Source of the DNA: Ectopseudomonas chengduensis
Lineage (GTDB): Bacteria; Pseudomonadota; Gammaproteobacteria; Pseudomonadales; Pseudomonadaceae
Reading direction: 5' to 3'
DNA length: 64,000 bases
NCBI RefSeq assembly: GCF_900102635.1
Contig: NZ_FMZQ01000008.1
Span: 124,001 to 188,000, forward strand
A program made the position numbers and the translations under genes. The number at the start of each line of letters is the position of its first letter. Position 1 is the first letter of the stretch. Shown one piece after another: positions 1 to 9,707 of the stretch. The notes under the pieces are model-generated. The model worked only from the letters and a program-made list of their open reading frames with translations, did not search any database and had not been told where the DNA came from.

Positions 1-562
1 CGGCCAGAGACAGATTGGTCTGCCCACCAGTCATTGCCAGGTAGACGTCGGCGAGAATCTCCGAGTCGAGCAAGGCGCCGTGCAGTTCGCGGTTGGAGTT
101 GTCGACGCCGTAACGCTTGCACAACGCATCCAGGCTGTTGCGCTGCCCCGGATGACGCTCGCGCGCCATCATCAGGGTATCGAGCACCGAGCAATAATCA
201 CTGACGTCGGCGCGTTCGCTCTGCCCCAACAGGGCGAACTCGTTGTTGATGAAGCCAACGTCGAACGCCGCGTTGTGGATGATCAGTTGGGCGCCCTTGA
301 TGAACTCGTAGAATTCATCGGCGACCTCCCGGAAGCGCGGCTTGTCGGCCACGTATTCGTTGGTAATGCCGTGAACCGCGATGGCGCCTTCGTCGATCTC
401 GCGATCAGGGTTGAGATAGACATGGAAATGACGCCCGGTCAGGCGGCGCCCCAACAACTCGACACAACCGATCTCGATGATGCGGTGCCCGTCAGTGACC
501 GGCATACCCGTGGTTTCGGTATCCAGCACTACGTAGCGTTTGACGGTGTTCTCGGTTGTCAC
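1..562 (-). CDS. dnaQ: DNA polymerase III epsilon subunit (proofreading exonuclease), partial
   Basis: This is the N-terminal 187 codons of the 3'-5' proofreading exonuclease of DNA polymerase III; the C-terminus, with the alpha-subunit-binding tail, lies beyond the window edge. Read on the minus strand from a GTG at 562, the product begins VTTENTVKRYVVLDTETTG, giving the ExoI motif DTETTG. An ExoII-type segment (IIHNAAFDVGFIN) and the ExoIII region (LHGALLDSEILADVY) follow, so the DEDDh catalytic set is present. I chose GTG because the reading frame has no closer ATG in front of the conserved start of the domain. The next gene upstream, on the same strand, is rnhA. The dnaQ-rnhA neighbourhood is common in Proteobacteria, though here both genes point the same way. 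Confidence 0.93.
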   Translation of the reverse strand, partial: MTTENTVKRYVVLDTETTGMPVTDGHRIIEIGCVELLGRRLTGRHFHVYLNPDREIDEGAIAVHGITNEYVADKPRFREVADEFYEFIKGAQLIIHNAAFDVGFINNEFALLGQSERADVSDYCSVLDTLMMARERHPGQRNSLDALCKRYGVDNSNRELHGALLDSEILADVYLAMTGGQTNLSLA

Positions 563-635
563 GCCTTGCCTCTCTCATCTATTCGGGTTGCCGCACATTC
601 AGCGCAGCATCTTAACTCAGGTGCCATGTCACCGC

Positions 636-1088
636 TCAGCGCGCCGTACGCACATCGTCGACACCGCGATTGGCCAACTGGTCCGCTCGTTCGTTGCCGG
701 GGTGGCCGGTATGGCCACGCACCCACTGCCAGCTCACCTGATGACGATTCACTTCCTCGTCCAACTTCTGCCAGAGGTCGGCATTTTTCACCGGCTCTTT
801 CGAAGCCGTCTTCCAGCCGCGCTTCTTCCAGTTCGGCAGCCATTCCTGAATACCCTTCATCACGTACTGCGAGTCGGTCACCAGCTTGACCGAACAGGGC
901 CGGGTCAATGCGATCAGGCCGGCGATCGCCGCCATCAGCTCCATGCGATTGTTGGTGGTATTCGGGTCACCGCCCCACAATTCCTTTTCTGCGCCTTTAT
1001 AGACCAGCAGCGCACCCCAACCTCCGGGACCAGGATTGCCCTTGCAGGCGCCATCGGTGTAGATCACCACTTCATCGGTTTCGGACAT
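636..1088 (-). CDS. rnhA: Ribonuclease HI
   Basis: A 150-residue cytoplasmic RNase HI, which cuts the RNA strand of RNA-DNA hybrids (R-loops, Okazaki primers). The family's catalytic residues are all visible: D12 in [15 protein letters not shown]50 in NNRMEL, D72 in VTDSQYV, H126 in [11 protein letters not shown] and D136 in ERADQLA. The length is normal (E. coli 155). It lies 73 bp upstream of dnaQ and 41 bp downstream of a methyltransferase gene on the same strand, so the three are probably transcribed together. Confidence 0.97.
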   Translation of the reverse strand: MSETDEVVIYTDGACKGNPGPGGWGALLVYKGAEKELWGGDPNTTNNRMELMAAIAGLIALTRPCSVKLVTDSQYVMKGIQEWLPNWKKRGWKTASKEPVKNADLWQKLDEEVNRHQVSWQWVRGHTGHPGNERADQLANRGVDDVRTAR

Positions 1089-1129
1089 TCATAAGCTCTG
1101 TACAGATTTGACGGGCCCGGGCATGGCCT

Positions 1130-1888
1130 TTAGTTGTCGACGTCTCGCCGACTGATCTTGGCCACCGGCATCGGCAGCAACTTGCCCATTGACTCACGGC
1201 GCGACTGGCGCAAGGGGCGCAAGCCGACCACCAGTTTGCGCGCCACCAACAGGTAGAAGCCGGCACCCGGCAAATGCCAGGCATTGCCCCAGCTTTCCAT
1301 TCGCCGCAGGCGCATTTGCCAGGCCAGCGAAGCGAGCGGCGGACGATAGCACCCGAAGCGGCGTTTCTCCAACGCAAAGCCCAGCAGGCTCAGCCAGTCG
1401 ACGACACGATTGGGCGCGATACAACGCGCTCTGGCCAGGCCATCCCGAGCAAACAGACGCCGTGCCCCCCAGGCGCTCCAGGGGTGAATACCGAGAATCA
1501 ACAGATGCCCGCCAGGCCTGACACTGCGCGCCGCTTCACGTAACAGACCATGCGGTGACAGGCTGAAATCCAGACCATGCTGCAACACCACCACATCAGC
1601 GGCATGCTCACCCAGGGGCCAGGACTGCTCCTCGCAGACGATCTGCACACCCGGCATTGGCGCCCCCAGGCGCACGTTATGCTGGATCTGCCCGGCCTTA
1701 GGCGGGCCTTCGGCGCCAGGGCCGAAGCTCACCAGATAACCGCCGAAGAAGCGTGCCAGCTCTTCTTCCAGCAAGCGTCGTTCTTCCTCCAGCAACAGCT
1801 GGCCGAGCGGCCCGGCAAGCCAGTCGCGCGCCTCGCCAATGAGCTTGAGCCACTCAGGGTCAGCCTGGGCGAATGCCTGATCAGTCAT
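1130..1888 (-). CDS. Class I SAM-dependent methyltransferase
   Basis: A 252-residue protein with a degenerate class I methyltransferase fold. The middle of the chain reads like a Methyltransf_11 domain: an acidic strand end followed by ADVVVLQHGLDFSLSPHGLLREAARSVRPGGHLLILG, where RPGGHLLI is the usual motif before strand 5. The first 80 residues carry a Glu/Leu-rich helical segment (LLLEEERRLLEEELARFF). The substrate is not evident. The gene is divergent from gloB across a 72-bp gap and leads toward rnhA and dnaQ. P. aeruginosa has a homologous uncharacterised gene in the same place, so this belongs to the core chromosome. Confidence 0.8.
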   Translation of the reverse strand: MTDQAFAQADPEWLKLIGEARDWLAGPLGQLLLEEERRLLEEELARFFGGYLVSFGPGAEGPPKAGQIQHNVRLGAPMPGVQIVCEEQSWPLGEHAADVVVLQHGLDFSLSPHGLLREAARSVRPGGHLLILGIHPWSAWGARRLFARDGLARARCIAPNRVVDWLSLLGFALEKRRFGCYRPPLASLAWQMRLRRMESWGNAWHLPGAGFYLLVARKLVVGLRPLRQSRRESMGKLLPMPVAKISRRDVDN

Positions 1889-1960
1889 CGCTGCCTCCGC
1901 ATGACAGGTTCTGCATGTCCTGTCTAAGATGCACCTTTATCAACAGCTTAGCGACCCGCA

Positions 1961-2734
1961 ATGATTCAGATCGACGCGTTGCCCGCCTTCAATGACAACT
2001 ATATCTGGCTGCTGCAGGATACCGACACCAGGCGCTGCGCCGTGGTCGACCCCGGTGATGCTGCACCCGTTCTGGCCTGGCTGGAAAGCCATCCGGGCTG
2101 GACGCTCAGCGATATCCTCATCACTCATCATCACTTCGACCATGTCGGTGGCGTCGAGACGCTGAAGCACGCCACCGGTGCCCGTGTCGCCGGCCCGGCA
2201 GCGGAGCAGATCCCGGCCCGCGATATCGACTTGAACGACAACGACACCATCGAGGTCCTCGGCCTGCGCTTCGAGGTCATGGCTGTCCCTGGCCACACGC
2301 TTGGTCATATCGCCTACTACCAGGCTGAACAGGCTTTGCTGTTCTGTGGTGACACCCTGTTCGCCGGTGGCTGCGGCCGTCTATTCGAGGGCACGCCACA
2401 GCAGATGCATCAATCCCTGAGCCGCCTGGCCAATCTGCCCGGCGAAACAGCAGTGTACTGCACCCACGAATACACCCTGAGCAACCTGCGCTTCGCCCAT
2501 GCCGTCGAGCCAAGCAACACACGCCTGAATGCACGCCTGGCCGAAGTCACGCGATGGCGCGAAGACGGTCGAATCAGCTTGCCGTCGACCATCGAACTGG
2601 AACGCGCCACCAACCCCTTCCTGCGTACCGCCGAACCTGCGGTAATCGCGGCGAGCAAGGGACACGACGACCGGCAGTCGAGCGAGCCAAGCGCCGTATT
2701 CGCTAGTCTGCGTGCCTGGAAAGACAGGTTTTAG
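1961..2734 (+). CDS. gloB: Hydroxyacylglutathione hydrolase (glyoxalase II)
   Basis: A 257-residue metallo-beta-lactamase-fold enzyme that hydrolyses S-D-lactoylglutathione to D-lactate and glutathione, the second step of methylglyoxal detoxification. The binuclear metal motif is THHHFDH (H56, H58, D60, H61). Further ligand histidines appear in [12 protein letters not shown], in [15 protein letters not shown] with its metal-bridging Asp, and in [10 protein letters not shown]. The C-terminal HAGH domain carries the substrate-binding segment and an ERATNPFLR motif. Length and domain order are typical of GloB. It is divergent from the methyltransferase gene and is followed 121 bp later by mltD. 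Confidence 0.96.
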   Translation: MIQIDALPAFNDNYIWLLQDTDTRRCAVVDPGDAAPVLAWLESHPGWTLSDILITHHHFDHVGGVETLKHATGARVAGPAAEQIPARDIDLNDNDTIEVLGLRFEVMAVPGHTLGHIAYYQAEQALLFCGDTLFAGGCGRLFEGTPQQMHQSLSRLANLPGETAVYCTHEYTLSNLRFAHAVEPSNTRLNARLAEVTRWREDGRISLPSTIELERATNPFLRTAEPAVIAASKGHDDRQSSEPSAVFASLRAWKDRF

Positions 2735-2790
2735 TCGCTGAGAAAAAGGTCGACAGGCCCGCAAAAGACCAGATTAAGACTGGTGAAAAC

Positions 2791-2819
2791 TTGACCACCC
2801 CCGGCCCGATTCCTAGAAT
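2791..2819 (+). promoter_or_regulatory. Sigma-70 promoter upstream of mltD
   Basis: TTGACC at 2791-2796 and TAGAAT at 2814-2819 are separated by 17 bp. This is a near-consensus housekeeping promoter 37 bp upstream of the mltD start codon. It is assigned from sequence alone. Confidence 0.6.
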
Positions 2820-2855
2820 CGCCCGACCTTTTCGCCGGGACATACACCTCACCCA

Positions 2856-4430
2856 ATGCCTTTATCATCACGCAAACCATTGAATATAAAGGCGTTAGCG
2901 CGAAACTCCCGAGCGCTCGCGGTGATGTGCAGCATGATCCTGGCCGGCTGTCAGAGCCTGCCCAGCGATACTCCGGACCGTTCGGCTGATACCTCTCGAG
3001 CCGTGGGCCTGGAGCGCGAGCCGGAGTGGCTCAACAATCAGGTCAAGCCGCGTGAATACGCCGATATCTGGGAACGCGTACGCGACGGCTTCAAGCTGCA
3101 GGATGAAATCGGCATCAACCCGCGCATCGAACGCGTGCGCCTGTGGTACGCCAGCAATCCAAAACACGTCAATACCGTCAGCGAACGCAGCGCGCCTTAT
3201 ATCCACTACATTGTCGAGCGCCTTGCCGAGCGCGACATGCCGATGGAGCTGGCGCTGCTGCCGGTGATCGAAAGTGCTTACGATCCACTGGCCTACTCCT
3301 CGGCACATGCGGTCGGCCTCTGGCAGTTCATTCCCTCGACCGGCCGCCATTACAACCTGCGCCAGACCAACTGGTACGACGGCCGCCGCGACGTCACTGC
3401 ATCGACCGAGGCAGCGCTCAATTATCTCAGCCGCCTGCATGAAATGTTCAACGGCGACTGGCTGCTCGCCCTGGCCGCCTACAATGCTGGCGAAGGTCGC
3501 ATCAGCCGCGCCATCGAGCGCAACGAAAAGCTCGGCCTGCCCAGCGACTACTGGAACCTGTCGCTGCCCAAGGAAACCGAGGACTACGTGCCCAAGCTAC
3601 TGGCGCTGTCACAGGTGATCCTGACGCCCGAAGCCTACAGCGTGAGCCTTTCGCCAATCGCCAACGAACCCTACTTCGAACAGATCGCAATCAAGCAGCA
3701 CATGGATCTGTCGCGCGTCGCCAAACTGGCCGACCTGGATGAACAGGAGCTGCTGCAGCTCAACCCCGCCTACAAGCGCGGGACTACCCTCGACGGCCCG
3801 CAACACCTGCTGGTGCCGACCGATAAGGCAGAAATGCTCAGCGCCAACCTGGCCCTGATGAAACCGCAGGAAATGGTCGACTGGCAAAGCTATACCGTAC
3901 GCTCCGGCGACAGCCTGCACGCCATCGCCAACCGTCACCACCTGTCGGTCAACATGCTCAAGGACGTCAATCGTCTGAGTGGCAACAACCTGAGCATTGG
4001 CCAGGTGCTGACCATTCCCGCCAAGCCCGGTGCTCAACCGAGCGAACCGCTGTATCAGCAGCGCAGCGTCGCGCAGAGCGCGAGCACGCGGATCTATCAG
4101 GTAAAGAACGGCGACAACCTGTGGCAGATCGCTCGCGCCAACCAGGTCGCGGTGCACGACCTGAAGCGCTGGAACAAGCTGCAAGGCAATGCGTTGAAAG
4201 TCGGCCAGGTGCTCACACTGGCAGCCGCCGACAGCGGCGCGCGCGCCGCCAGCGCCAATCGCAGCACCGCCACCTCACGAGACAAGGCTACCTACTACCG
4301 CGTAAAGCATGGCGACTCACTGTATGTGATCGCCAAGCGCTTCAATATAGACCTCAAGCGCCTGCAGGCCTGGAATCCACGCAGCAGCAAGCTGCAACCA
4401 GGGGAAAAGCTGACCCTCTATCTGCCGTGA
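2856..4430 (+). CDS. mltD: Membrane-bound lytic murein transglycosylase D (LysM repeats)
   Basis: A 524-residue outer-membrane lipoprotein that cleaves peptidoglycan glycan strands to 1,6-anhydro products. A signal peptide ends in the lipobox LAGC (Cys about 32). Next comes an SLT domain (about residues 110-250) with the catalytic Glu in LPVIESAYDPLAYS and the family motifs AVGLWQFIPSTGRHY and ALAAYNAGEGRI. The C-terminal half holds three LysM repeats (about 345-390, 410-455 and 475-523), each beginning YTVRSGD, YQVKNGD or YRVKHGD, for peptidoglycan binding. The stop codon abuts the stop of the convergent HDOD gene, leaving no intergenic terminator. Confidence 0.95.
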   Translation: MPLSSRKPLNIKALARNSRALAVMCSMILAGCQSLPSDTPDRSADTSRAVGLEREPEWLNNQVKPREYADIWERVRDGFKLQDEIGINPRIERVRLWYASNPKHVNTVSERSAPYIHYIVERLAERDMPMELALLPVIESAYDPLAYSSAHAVGLWQFIPSTGRHYNLRQTNWYDGRRDVTASTEAALNYLSRLHEMFNGDWLLALAAYNAGEGRISRAIERNEKLGLPSDYWNLSLPKETEDYVPKLLALSQVILTPEAYSVSLSPIANEPYFEQIAIKQHMDLSRVAKLADLDEQELLQLNPAYKRGTTLDGPQHLLVPTDKAEMLSANLALMKPQEMVDWQSYTVRSGDSLHAIANRHHLSVNMLKDVNRLSGNNLSIGQVLTIPAKPGAQPSEPLYQQRSVAQSASTRIYQVKNGDNLWQIARANQVAVHDLKRWNKLQGNALKVGQVLTLAAADSGARAASANRSTATSRDKATYYRVKHGDSLYVIAKRFNIDLKRLQAWNPRSSKLQPGEKLTLYLP

Positions 4431-5873
4431 TCAGCGCTTGCTGATCGCCTCCAGGCAACGCCTCGCCAGTTGCGTGAAACGCTGAAACGCCACGAATTGC
4501 TCGTGTCGCAGCGCCCGCCCGGACAGCCTGCTGTCGGCATACAGCACGCCGATTTCCCGGGTACCCGCGATGATCGGTGCAATGAAGAACATGCCGGCGC
4601 CAAGACTGCGCCGAATCGGCTGGGTCACCAGCTCGGCCAGGTTGTAGCTGGCGGGCACGCCCATCCAGATCGCCTCGCGATGGCGCAGCGCATAACTGAA
4701 GATATGCGGCTGCTCCACCTGCTCGGCAGGCAGCACGAAGTCCTCCAGCCATTGCTGAGACTTTTCACCGATCACCCGTTTGGCGCGGAAGCGGCTTTGC
4801 CCATCGGCCAGCACCGCGAGCATCACCCGCTCCAGGCCAACGCCCCGATGCAGGCCTTTGAGCAAGGTGTCGAGCACCAGCCCGACATCGGCCCTGGCAT
4901 TGACCATCAGGCCAAGATCCTGCAATGCCTGCTGCATCACCAACAGATCCGGCTGCAGCAAACACGCACGACGCGCCTCCTGCTGCTGGCGAATCTGCTC
5001 GAGATCGGTATTGGGAATCAGCCGGCACAACTTGCTGGCACCGAAGGTCGAGGCAACCTTGACCGCCTCATCAGCACTGGCCAGCACCTGCTGCAGGGTT
5101 TCCTCCGGAGTCAGGTCGATAAACGCCGCCACCTTGCCCAGCACGCCCTCCATTTCTGCACAATCCCAGCCATCCAGCGCCGCCTCGCTGATGCGCACGC
5201 CCAACTGTACGGCGTAGGCGGCCGGATCATGCTGGCTGGCGCCCGCCTGGGCGAGGATGGCGGTTTCGCCGAGGTTCCAGCTTTTCAGCAACGCCTGGGT
5301 AAGTTGACGAAAGCTGGCACCGAGCATCTCACGCACTGCCTCATCGACATCGACACCGGGGCGCTCAAGGTCATCGGCCAGTTCGTCAGCCTGCGCCCCA
5401 CCACAGCCCCAGAACGCCAGCTCGCCCAGATGATGGAGCAGCGCAGCGATGAACACTTCTTCGCTGTGCCTGGAAATGACATAGCCAGCCAGGTTGCGCG
5501 CCTGCACCGCGGCATGGAAAGAACGCGCGAGTAACATCTGCAACTGCTCACGCGGCGCGCGGGTAAGCAGCCCGTCTATCAGGCTCACCGAAAGACTGAT
5601 CAGGCGTACATTGTCGAAGCCGATCAGTACGATGGCCCGCGAAATGGTCTTTATGGTTTCCTGGGACGGGTTGTAGTAGACGCTGTTGCCGACCCGCAGC
5701 ACCTTGCTGGTCAGCGCCGCATCACGCAGCAACACATCGGCCAACTGCTGTACTGAAGCAGAATCCTGCTGCGCAAGGCGCTGCAGATCCTGCACCACTG
5801 CAGCCAGCGCGGGCAGTTCGGCTTGGTTCAGGCGATCGATCCATGACTGCAAACCATGGCTTCGTTCCGACAA
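4431..5873 (-). CDS. HDOD domain protein with C-terminal GAF domain
   Basis: A signalling protein of about 480 residues. The N-terminal half is an HDOD domain, a catalytically impaired HD relative, seen in LADVLLRDAALTSKVLRVGNSVYYNP and in the helix AIVLIGFDNVRLISLS. The C-terminal part (about 310-480) reads as a GAF sensor domain ending in IGVLYADSRLSGR. HDOD proteins in Pseudomonas are often linked to cyclic-di-GMP, motility or stress signalling, but no partner is evident here. I prefer the TTG at 5873 because a GAGGG ribosome-binding site stands about 7 nt before it and the encoded protein then begins LSERSHGLQSW. An ATG at 5942 would add 23 residues without an obvious ribosome-binding site. 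Confidence 0.82.
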   Translation of the reverse strand: MSERSHGLQSWIDRLNQAELPALAAVVQDLQRLAQQDSASVQQLADVLLRDAALTSKVLRVGNSVYYNPSQETIKTISRAIVLIGFDNVRLISLSVSLIDGLLTRAPREQLQMLLARSFHAAVQARNLAGYVISRHSEEVFIAALLHHLGELAFWGCGGAQADELADDLERPGVDVDEAVREMLGASFRQLTQALLKSWNLGETAILAQAGASQHDPAAYAVQLGVRISEAALDGWDCAEMEGVLGKVAAFIDLTPEETLQQVLASADEAVKVASTFGASKLCRLIPNTDLEQIRQQQEARRACLLQPDLLVMQQALQDLGLMVNARADVGLVLDTLLKGLHRGVGLERVMLAVLADGQSRFRAKRVIGEKSQQWLEDFVLPAEQVEQPHIFSYALRHREAIWMGVPASYNLAELVTQPIRRSLGAGMFFIAPIIAGTREIGVLYADSRLSGRALRHEQFVAFQRFTQLARRCLEAISKR

Positions 5874-5999
5874 ATTCGTACCCTCATGGTGTGTCCCTGA
5901 AGTGTATGCCGTAGCGTCGTAAGCGAGCGCCCACCGCTGCACTCTTTTTCCTGCCCATACAAGCTGTTACTGTACCGACCCAGAAGCCCAAACGCCGCC

Positions 6000-7850
6000 A
6001 TGGATCGGATCTCACCCCCGATGCGTCCCCTCCTACTGCTGTTCCTCAGCCTGGCCTTGAGCTTTCCCGCCTCTGCGACTATCAGCGAGAGCCACGGCTA
6101 CGCCCAGTTCGGGACACTCAAGTATCCTGCCAGCTTCAGTCATTTTGACTGGGTCAACCCCGATGCGCCCAAAGGCGGCACGTTGCGCATCATGGCGTCG
6201 GGTACTTTCGATACGCTCAACCCCTACACGTTCAAGGGCAGCAGCCCGATCTCGACCGCACATTTCCTGCAGTACGGCGCCAATGAGCTGAACGAACCCT
6301 TGATGGTCGGCACTGGCGCTTACGACCCCTCGGGGGATGAGCCTGCCTCCAGCTATGGCCTGATCGCCAGAAGCGTCGAGTACAGCGAGGACCGCAGTTG
6401 GGTGGTCTTCAACCTGCGTCCGGAAGCGCGTTTTCACGATGGCAAGCCGATCACGGCCTACGACGTGGCCTTCTCCTATCGCCTGCTGCGCAATGACGGC
6501 CACCCGCAGTACCGCACCAACCTGCAGGAAGTGAAACGCGTCGATATTCTCGGCCGCCACCGCATCCGTTTCGTCTTCAAGCGCACCGGTAACCCACTGT
6601 TGATCCTGCGCCTGGGTGAACTGCCGGTCCTGCCGCAGCACTACTGGAAAGATCGCGACTTCAAGAGCACCACCTTCGAGGCGCCGCTGGGCAGCGGTCC
6701 CTACCGCATCGTCCAGGTGGTACCTGGCCGGCGCCTGGTATTCGAGCGGGTGAAGGACTGGTGGGGCAAGGATCTGCCGGTCAATCGCGGCAAATACAAC
6801 TTCGACCGCGTCGAGGTGGAGTTCTACCGCGACAACCATGTCGCCTTCGAAGCCTTCAAGGCCGGCGAATTCGACTTCTATATAGAGAACCAGGCAAAGA
6901 ACTGGAGCAACGGCTACCGCTTTCCGGCCGTTACCCGCGGCGAGGTGATTCGTGCCGAGATACCGCACCAGATTCCGACCCAGACCCAGGCGCTGTTCAT
7001 GAACACGCGCCGCGATCTGTTCAGCGACCGCCGGGTGCGTGAGGCGCTGGGGCTGATGTTCGATTTCGAGTGGACCAATCGCACGCTGTTCAACAACGCC
7101 TACGTGCGCGCCGCCAGCTACTACCCCAACAGCGAATTCTCGGCCACTGGCAAGCCCGAAGGCGCGGAGTGGCTGTTGCTCTCGCCGCATCGCGACAAGC
7201 TACCCGCACGCCTGCTCACCGAGCCACCGACACAACCGGTAACTGACGGTCGCGGCATCCCTCGGGAAACCTTGCGCCGCGCCCTCGGTCTATTGACCGA
7301 TGCCGGCTGGAAACCCTCCGGCCAGGAGCTGCGTAATGCTCGCGGTCAACGCCTCGAGTTCGAGATCATGCTGGTCAACCCCAGCCTCGAACGCATTCTC
7401 CAGCCCTATACTGCCAACCTCGCCAGTATCGGCATACGCGCCAACCTGCGCACTGTCGATCGCGCCCAGTACAAGCAGCGCCTTGACCAGTTCGACTACG
7501 ACATGATCCTGCTGACCCTGCCGCAAACCCTCAGCCCGGGGCTGGAACAATCGCTGTACTTCCATTCCAGCCAGGTGAACATCAAGGGCGGCAAGAACTA
7601 TGCCGGCGTCAACGATCCGGTGGTCGACGAGATGATCGACAAGCTGCTCTCGGCGCAGACTCGAGACGAACAGGTAGCCGCCACGCGGGCCTTGGACCGA
7701 GTCCTGCTCTGGCAGCACTACAGCATTCCCAACTGGTACATCAATTATCACCGCCTGGCGTACCGCAATCGGTTCGCCTTCGTCACCACGCCGCCCTACA
7801 CACTGGGCCTGCGCACCTGGTGGCTGAAGCCTACGGAGAACGCTCGATGA
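6000..7850 (+). CDS. nppA1: Peptide ABC transporter substrate-binding protein (YejA/NppA1 type)
   Basis: A 616-residue periplasmic binding protein of the SBP_bac_5 (DppA/OppA/YejA) class. The signal peptide is MRPLLLLFLSLALSFPASA, so translation may start at the Met codon at 6021. The characteristic YejA opening [28 protein letters not shown] follows. It is the first gene of a five-gene transporter unit: a second binding protein (4-bp overlap), two permeases and a double ATPase. The same layout in P. aeruginosa is nppA1A2BCD, which takes up peptidyl-nucleoside antibiotics and microcin C-like peptides; the E. coli counterpart is yejABEF. The physiological ligand is unknown from sequence. Confidence 0.85.
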   Translation: MDRISPPMRPLLLLFLSLALSFPASATISESHGYAQFGTLKYPASFSHFDWVNPDAPKGGTLRIMASGTFDTLNPYTFKGSSPISTAHFLQYGANELNEPLMVGTGAYDPSGDEPASSYGLIARSVEYSEDRSWVVFNLRPEARFHDGKPITAYDVAFSYRLLRNDGHPQYRTNLQEVKRVDILGRHRIRFVFKRTGNPLLILRLGELPVLPQHYWKDRDFKSTTFEAPLGSGPYRIVQVVPGRRLVFERVKDWWGKDLPVNRGKYNFDRVEVEFYRDNHVAFEAFKAGEFDFYIENQAKNWSNGYRFPAVTRGEVIRAEIPHQIPTQTQALFMNTRRDLFSDRRVREALGLMFDFEWTNRTLFNNAYVRAASYYPNSEFSATGKPEGAEWLLLSPHRDKLPARLLTEPPTQPVTDGRGIPRETLRRALGLLTDAGWKPSGQELRNARGQRLEFEIMLVNPSLERILQPYTANLASIGIRANLRTVDRAQYKQRLDQFDYDMILLTLPQTLSPGLEQSLYFHSSQVNIKGGKNYAGVNDPVVDEMIDKLLSAQTRDEQVAATRALDRVLLWQHYSIPNWYINYHRLAYRNRFAFVTTPPYTLGLRTWWLKPTENAR

Positions 7851-9706
7851 CCCACCCGCTGCGCAGTTTCCTGCTCCACGGTAGCAGCCTCATCCTGCTC
7901 GGTCTGGCCGGCCTCGCCTTCGCCGCCCCCAAGCATGCCGTCACCCTGTATGACGAGGCGCCCAAGTACCCCGCCGACTTCACCCACTTCGAATACACCA
8001 ACCCCGACGCCCCCAAAGGCGGTACCTTTCGCGAAGCGGGTTTCGGCGGCTTCGACAGCCTCAACCCCTTCATCAGCAAAGGCGTGGCCGCCGACGAGAT
8101 CAACCTGATCTACGACACCCTTGCCGTGCAAAGCATGGACGAACCCTTCACCGCCTATGGCCTGGTGGCAGAAAAGATCGAGAAGGCACCTGACAACGCC
8201 TGGGTGCGTTTTCTACTGCGCAAGGAAGCGCGCTTTCACGACGGCACGCCGATCACCGCCGAAGACGTCAAGTTCACCTTCGATACGCTGATGGAAAAAG
8301 GCGCGCCGATGTACCGCGGCTACTACGCCGATGTCGAGCAGGTTGAAGTGGAATCGCCGCACAGCGTGCGCTTCGTGTTCAAGCACGCCGGCAACCGCGA
8401 GCTGCCGCTGATCGTCGGCCAGTTGCCGGTGCTGCCCAAGCACTGGTGGGCCGAGCGCGACTTCGCCAAGAGCAATCTCGAGGTACCGCTGGGCAGCGGC
8501 CCGTACAAGGTCGGCCGCGTCCAGGCCGGCCGCAGCATCCGCTACGAGCGTGTCGACGACTGGTGGGCCAAGGATCTGCCCGTGAGCCGCGGCTTCTACA
8601 ACTTCGACAGCATCCAGATCGACTATTACCGCGACAACACCGTGGCCCTGGAGGCGCTCAAGGCCGGCCAGTTCGACTACTGGCTGGAAACCAGCGCGAA
8701 GAACTGGGCCACGGCCTACAACACCCCGGCGGTTGCCAACGGCCAGCTGATCAAGGAAGAAATCCAGAACCGCAACCCCACCGGCATGCAGGGTTTCATA
8801 TTCAACACCCGCCGTCCGCAGTTCCAGGATCGCCGCGTACGTGAGGCGCTGGGCCTGCTGTACGACTTCGAATGGGCCAACAAACGCCTGTTCTACGGCG
8901 CCTATTCCCGCACCCGCAGCTATTTCGACAATTCCGAACTGGGCTCGCAGGGGCTACCCGGTGAAGACGAACTGGCGATTCTAGAACCGCTGCGCGGCAA
9001 GATTCCGGCCGAGGTGTTCAGCGAGGAATTCCGTGTACCGGTCACCGACGGCAGCGGCATCATTCGCGAGCAACAGCGCCGCGCCTACCAACTGCTGCAA
9101 CAGGCCGGCTGGCGCATCGAAGGTGATCGCATGCTCGATGCCAACGGTCAGCCGGTCAGCTTCGAGTTCCTTCTCGCACAAACCGAATTCGAGCGTGTGC
9201 TGCTGCCATTCAAGCGCAATCTGGCTGACCTTGGCATGGATCTGGTGATTCGCCGCGTCGACGTTTCGCAGTACATCAACCGCCTGCGCTCGCGTGACTT
9301 CGACATGATCGTCAGCGGCTTCGGCCAGTCCAACTCGCCGGGCAACGAGCAACGCGAATACTGGCACTCCTCCAGCGCCGACAATCCCGGTAGCCGCAAT
9401 TTCATCGGCCTCAAGGACCCGGCCATCGATCAGATCGTCGAAGGTCTGATCAACGCCGACTCGCGGCAGAACCTGATCGCCCATACCCGTGCCCTCGATC
9501 GCGTGCTGCTGTGGGGCTATTACGTGATCCCCAATTGGCACATCAAGACCTGGCGTGTCGCCTACTGGAACCGTTTCGAGCACCCAAAGGTGACGCCACT
9601 CTACGATATCGGCCTGCACACCTGGTGGATGCGCCCAGGCCTGGAGCAGCCGAGCGAAGCTCAGCAGCAAGCCGCCGAACAAGCGACCGAAGAGGCGAAG
9701 CAATAA
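7847..9706 (+). CDS. nppA2: Peptide ABC transporter substrate-binding protein (YejA/NppA2 type)
   Basis: A 619-residue paralogue of the preceding gene. Both share [20 protein letters not shown] openings and long collinear blocks such as [23 protein letters not shown] and [17 protein letters not shown]. The ATG at 7847 overlaps the upstream stop (ATGA) and follows a GGAG site. An upstream in-frame codon at 7820 would add nine residues ahead of the signal peptide [20 protein letters not shown]. Tandem binding proteins served by a single permease suggest split or broadened ligand specificity. The C-terminus is rich in Gln, Ala and Glu. Confidence 0.86.
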   Translation: MTHPLRSFLLHGSSLILLGLAGLAFAAPKHAVTLYDEAPKYPADFTHFEYTNPDAPKGGTFREAGFGGFDSLNPFISKGVAADEINLIYDTLAVQSMDEPFTAYGLVAEKIEKAPDNAWVRFLLRKEARFHDGTPITAEDVKFTFDTLMEKGAPMYRGYYADVEQVEVESPHSVRFVFKHAGNRELPLIVGQLPVLPKHWWAERDFAKSNLEVPLGSGPYKVGRVQAGRSIRYERVDDWWAKDLPVSRGFYNFDSIQIDYYRDNTVALEALKAGQFDYWLETSAKNWATAYNTPAVANGQLIKEEIQNRNPTGMQGFIFNTRRPQFQDRRVREALGLLYDFEWANKRLFYGAYSRTRSYFDNSELGSQGLPGEDELAILEPLRGKIPAEVFSEEFRVPVTDGSGIIREQQRRAYQLLQQAGWRIEGDRMLDANGQPVSFEFLLAQTEFERVLLPFKRNLADLGMDLVIRRVDVSQYINRLRSRDFDMIVSGFGQSNSPGNEQREYWHSSSADNPGSRNFIGLKDPAIDQIVEGLINADSRQNLIAHTRALDRVLLWGYYVIPNWHIKTWRVAYWNRFEHPKVTPLYDIGLHTWWMRPGLEQPSEAQQQAAEQATEEAKQ

Positions 9707-9707
9707 C

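Noticed and set aside
80..889. Long plus-strand open frame opposite dnaQ and rnhA
   Set aside because: It is antisense to two well-conserved genes and its protein has no recognisable features.
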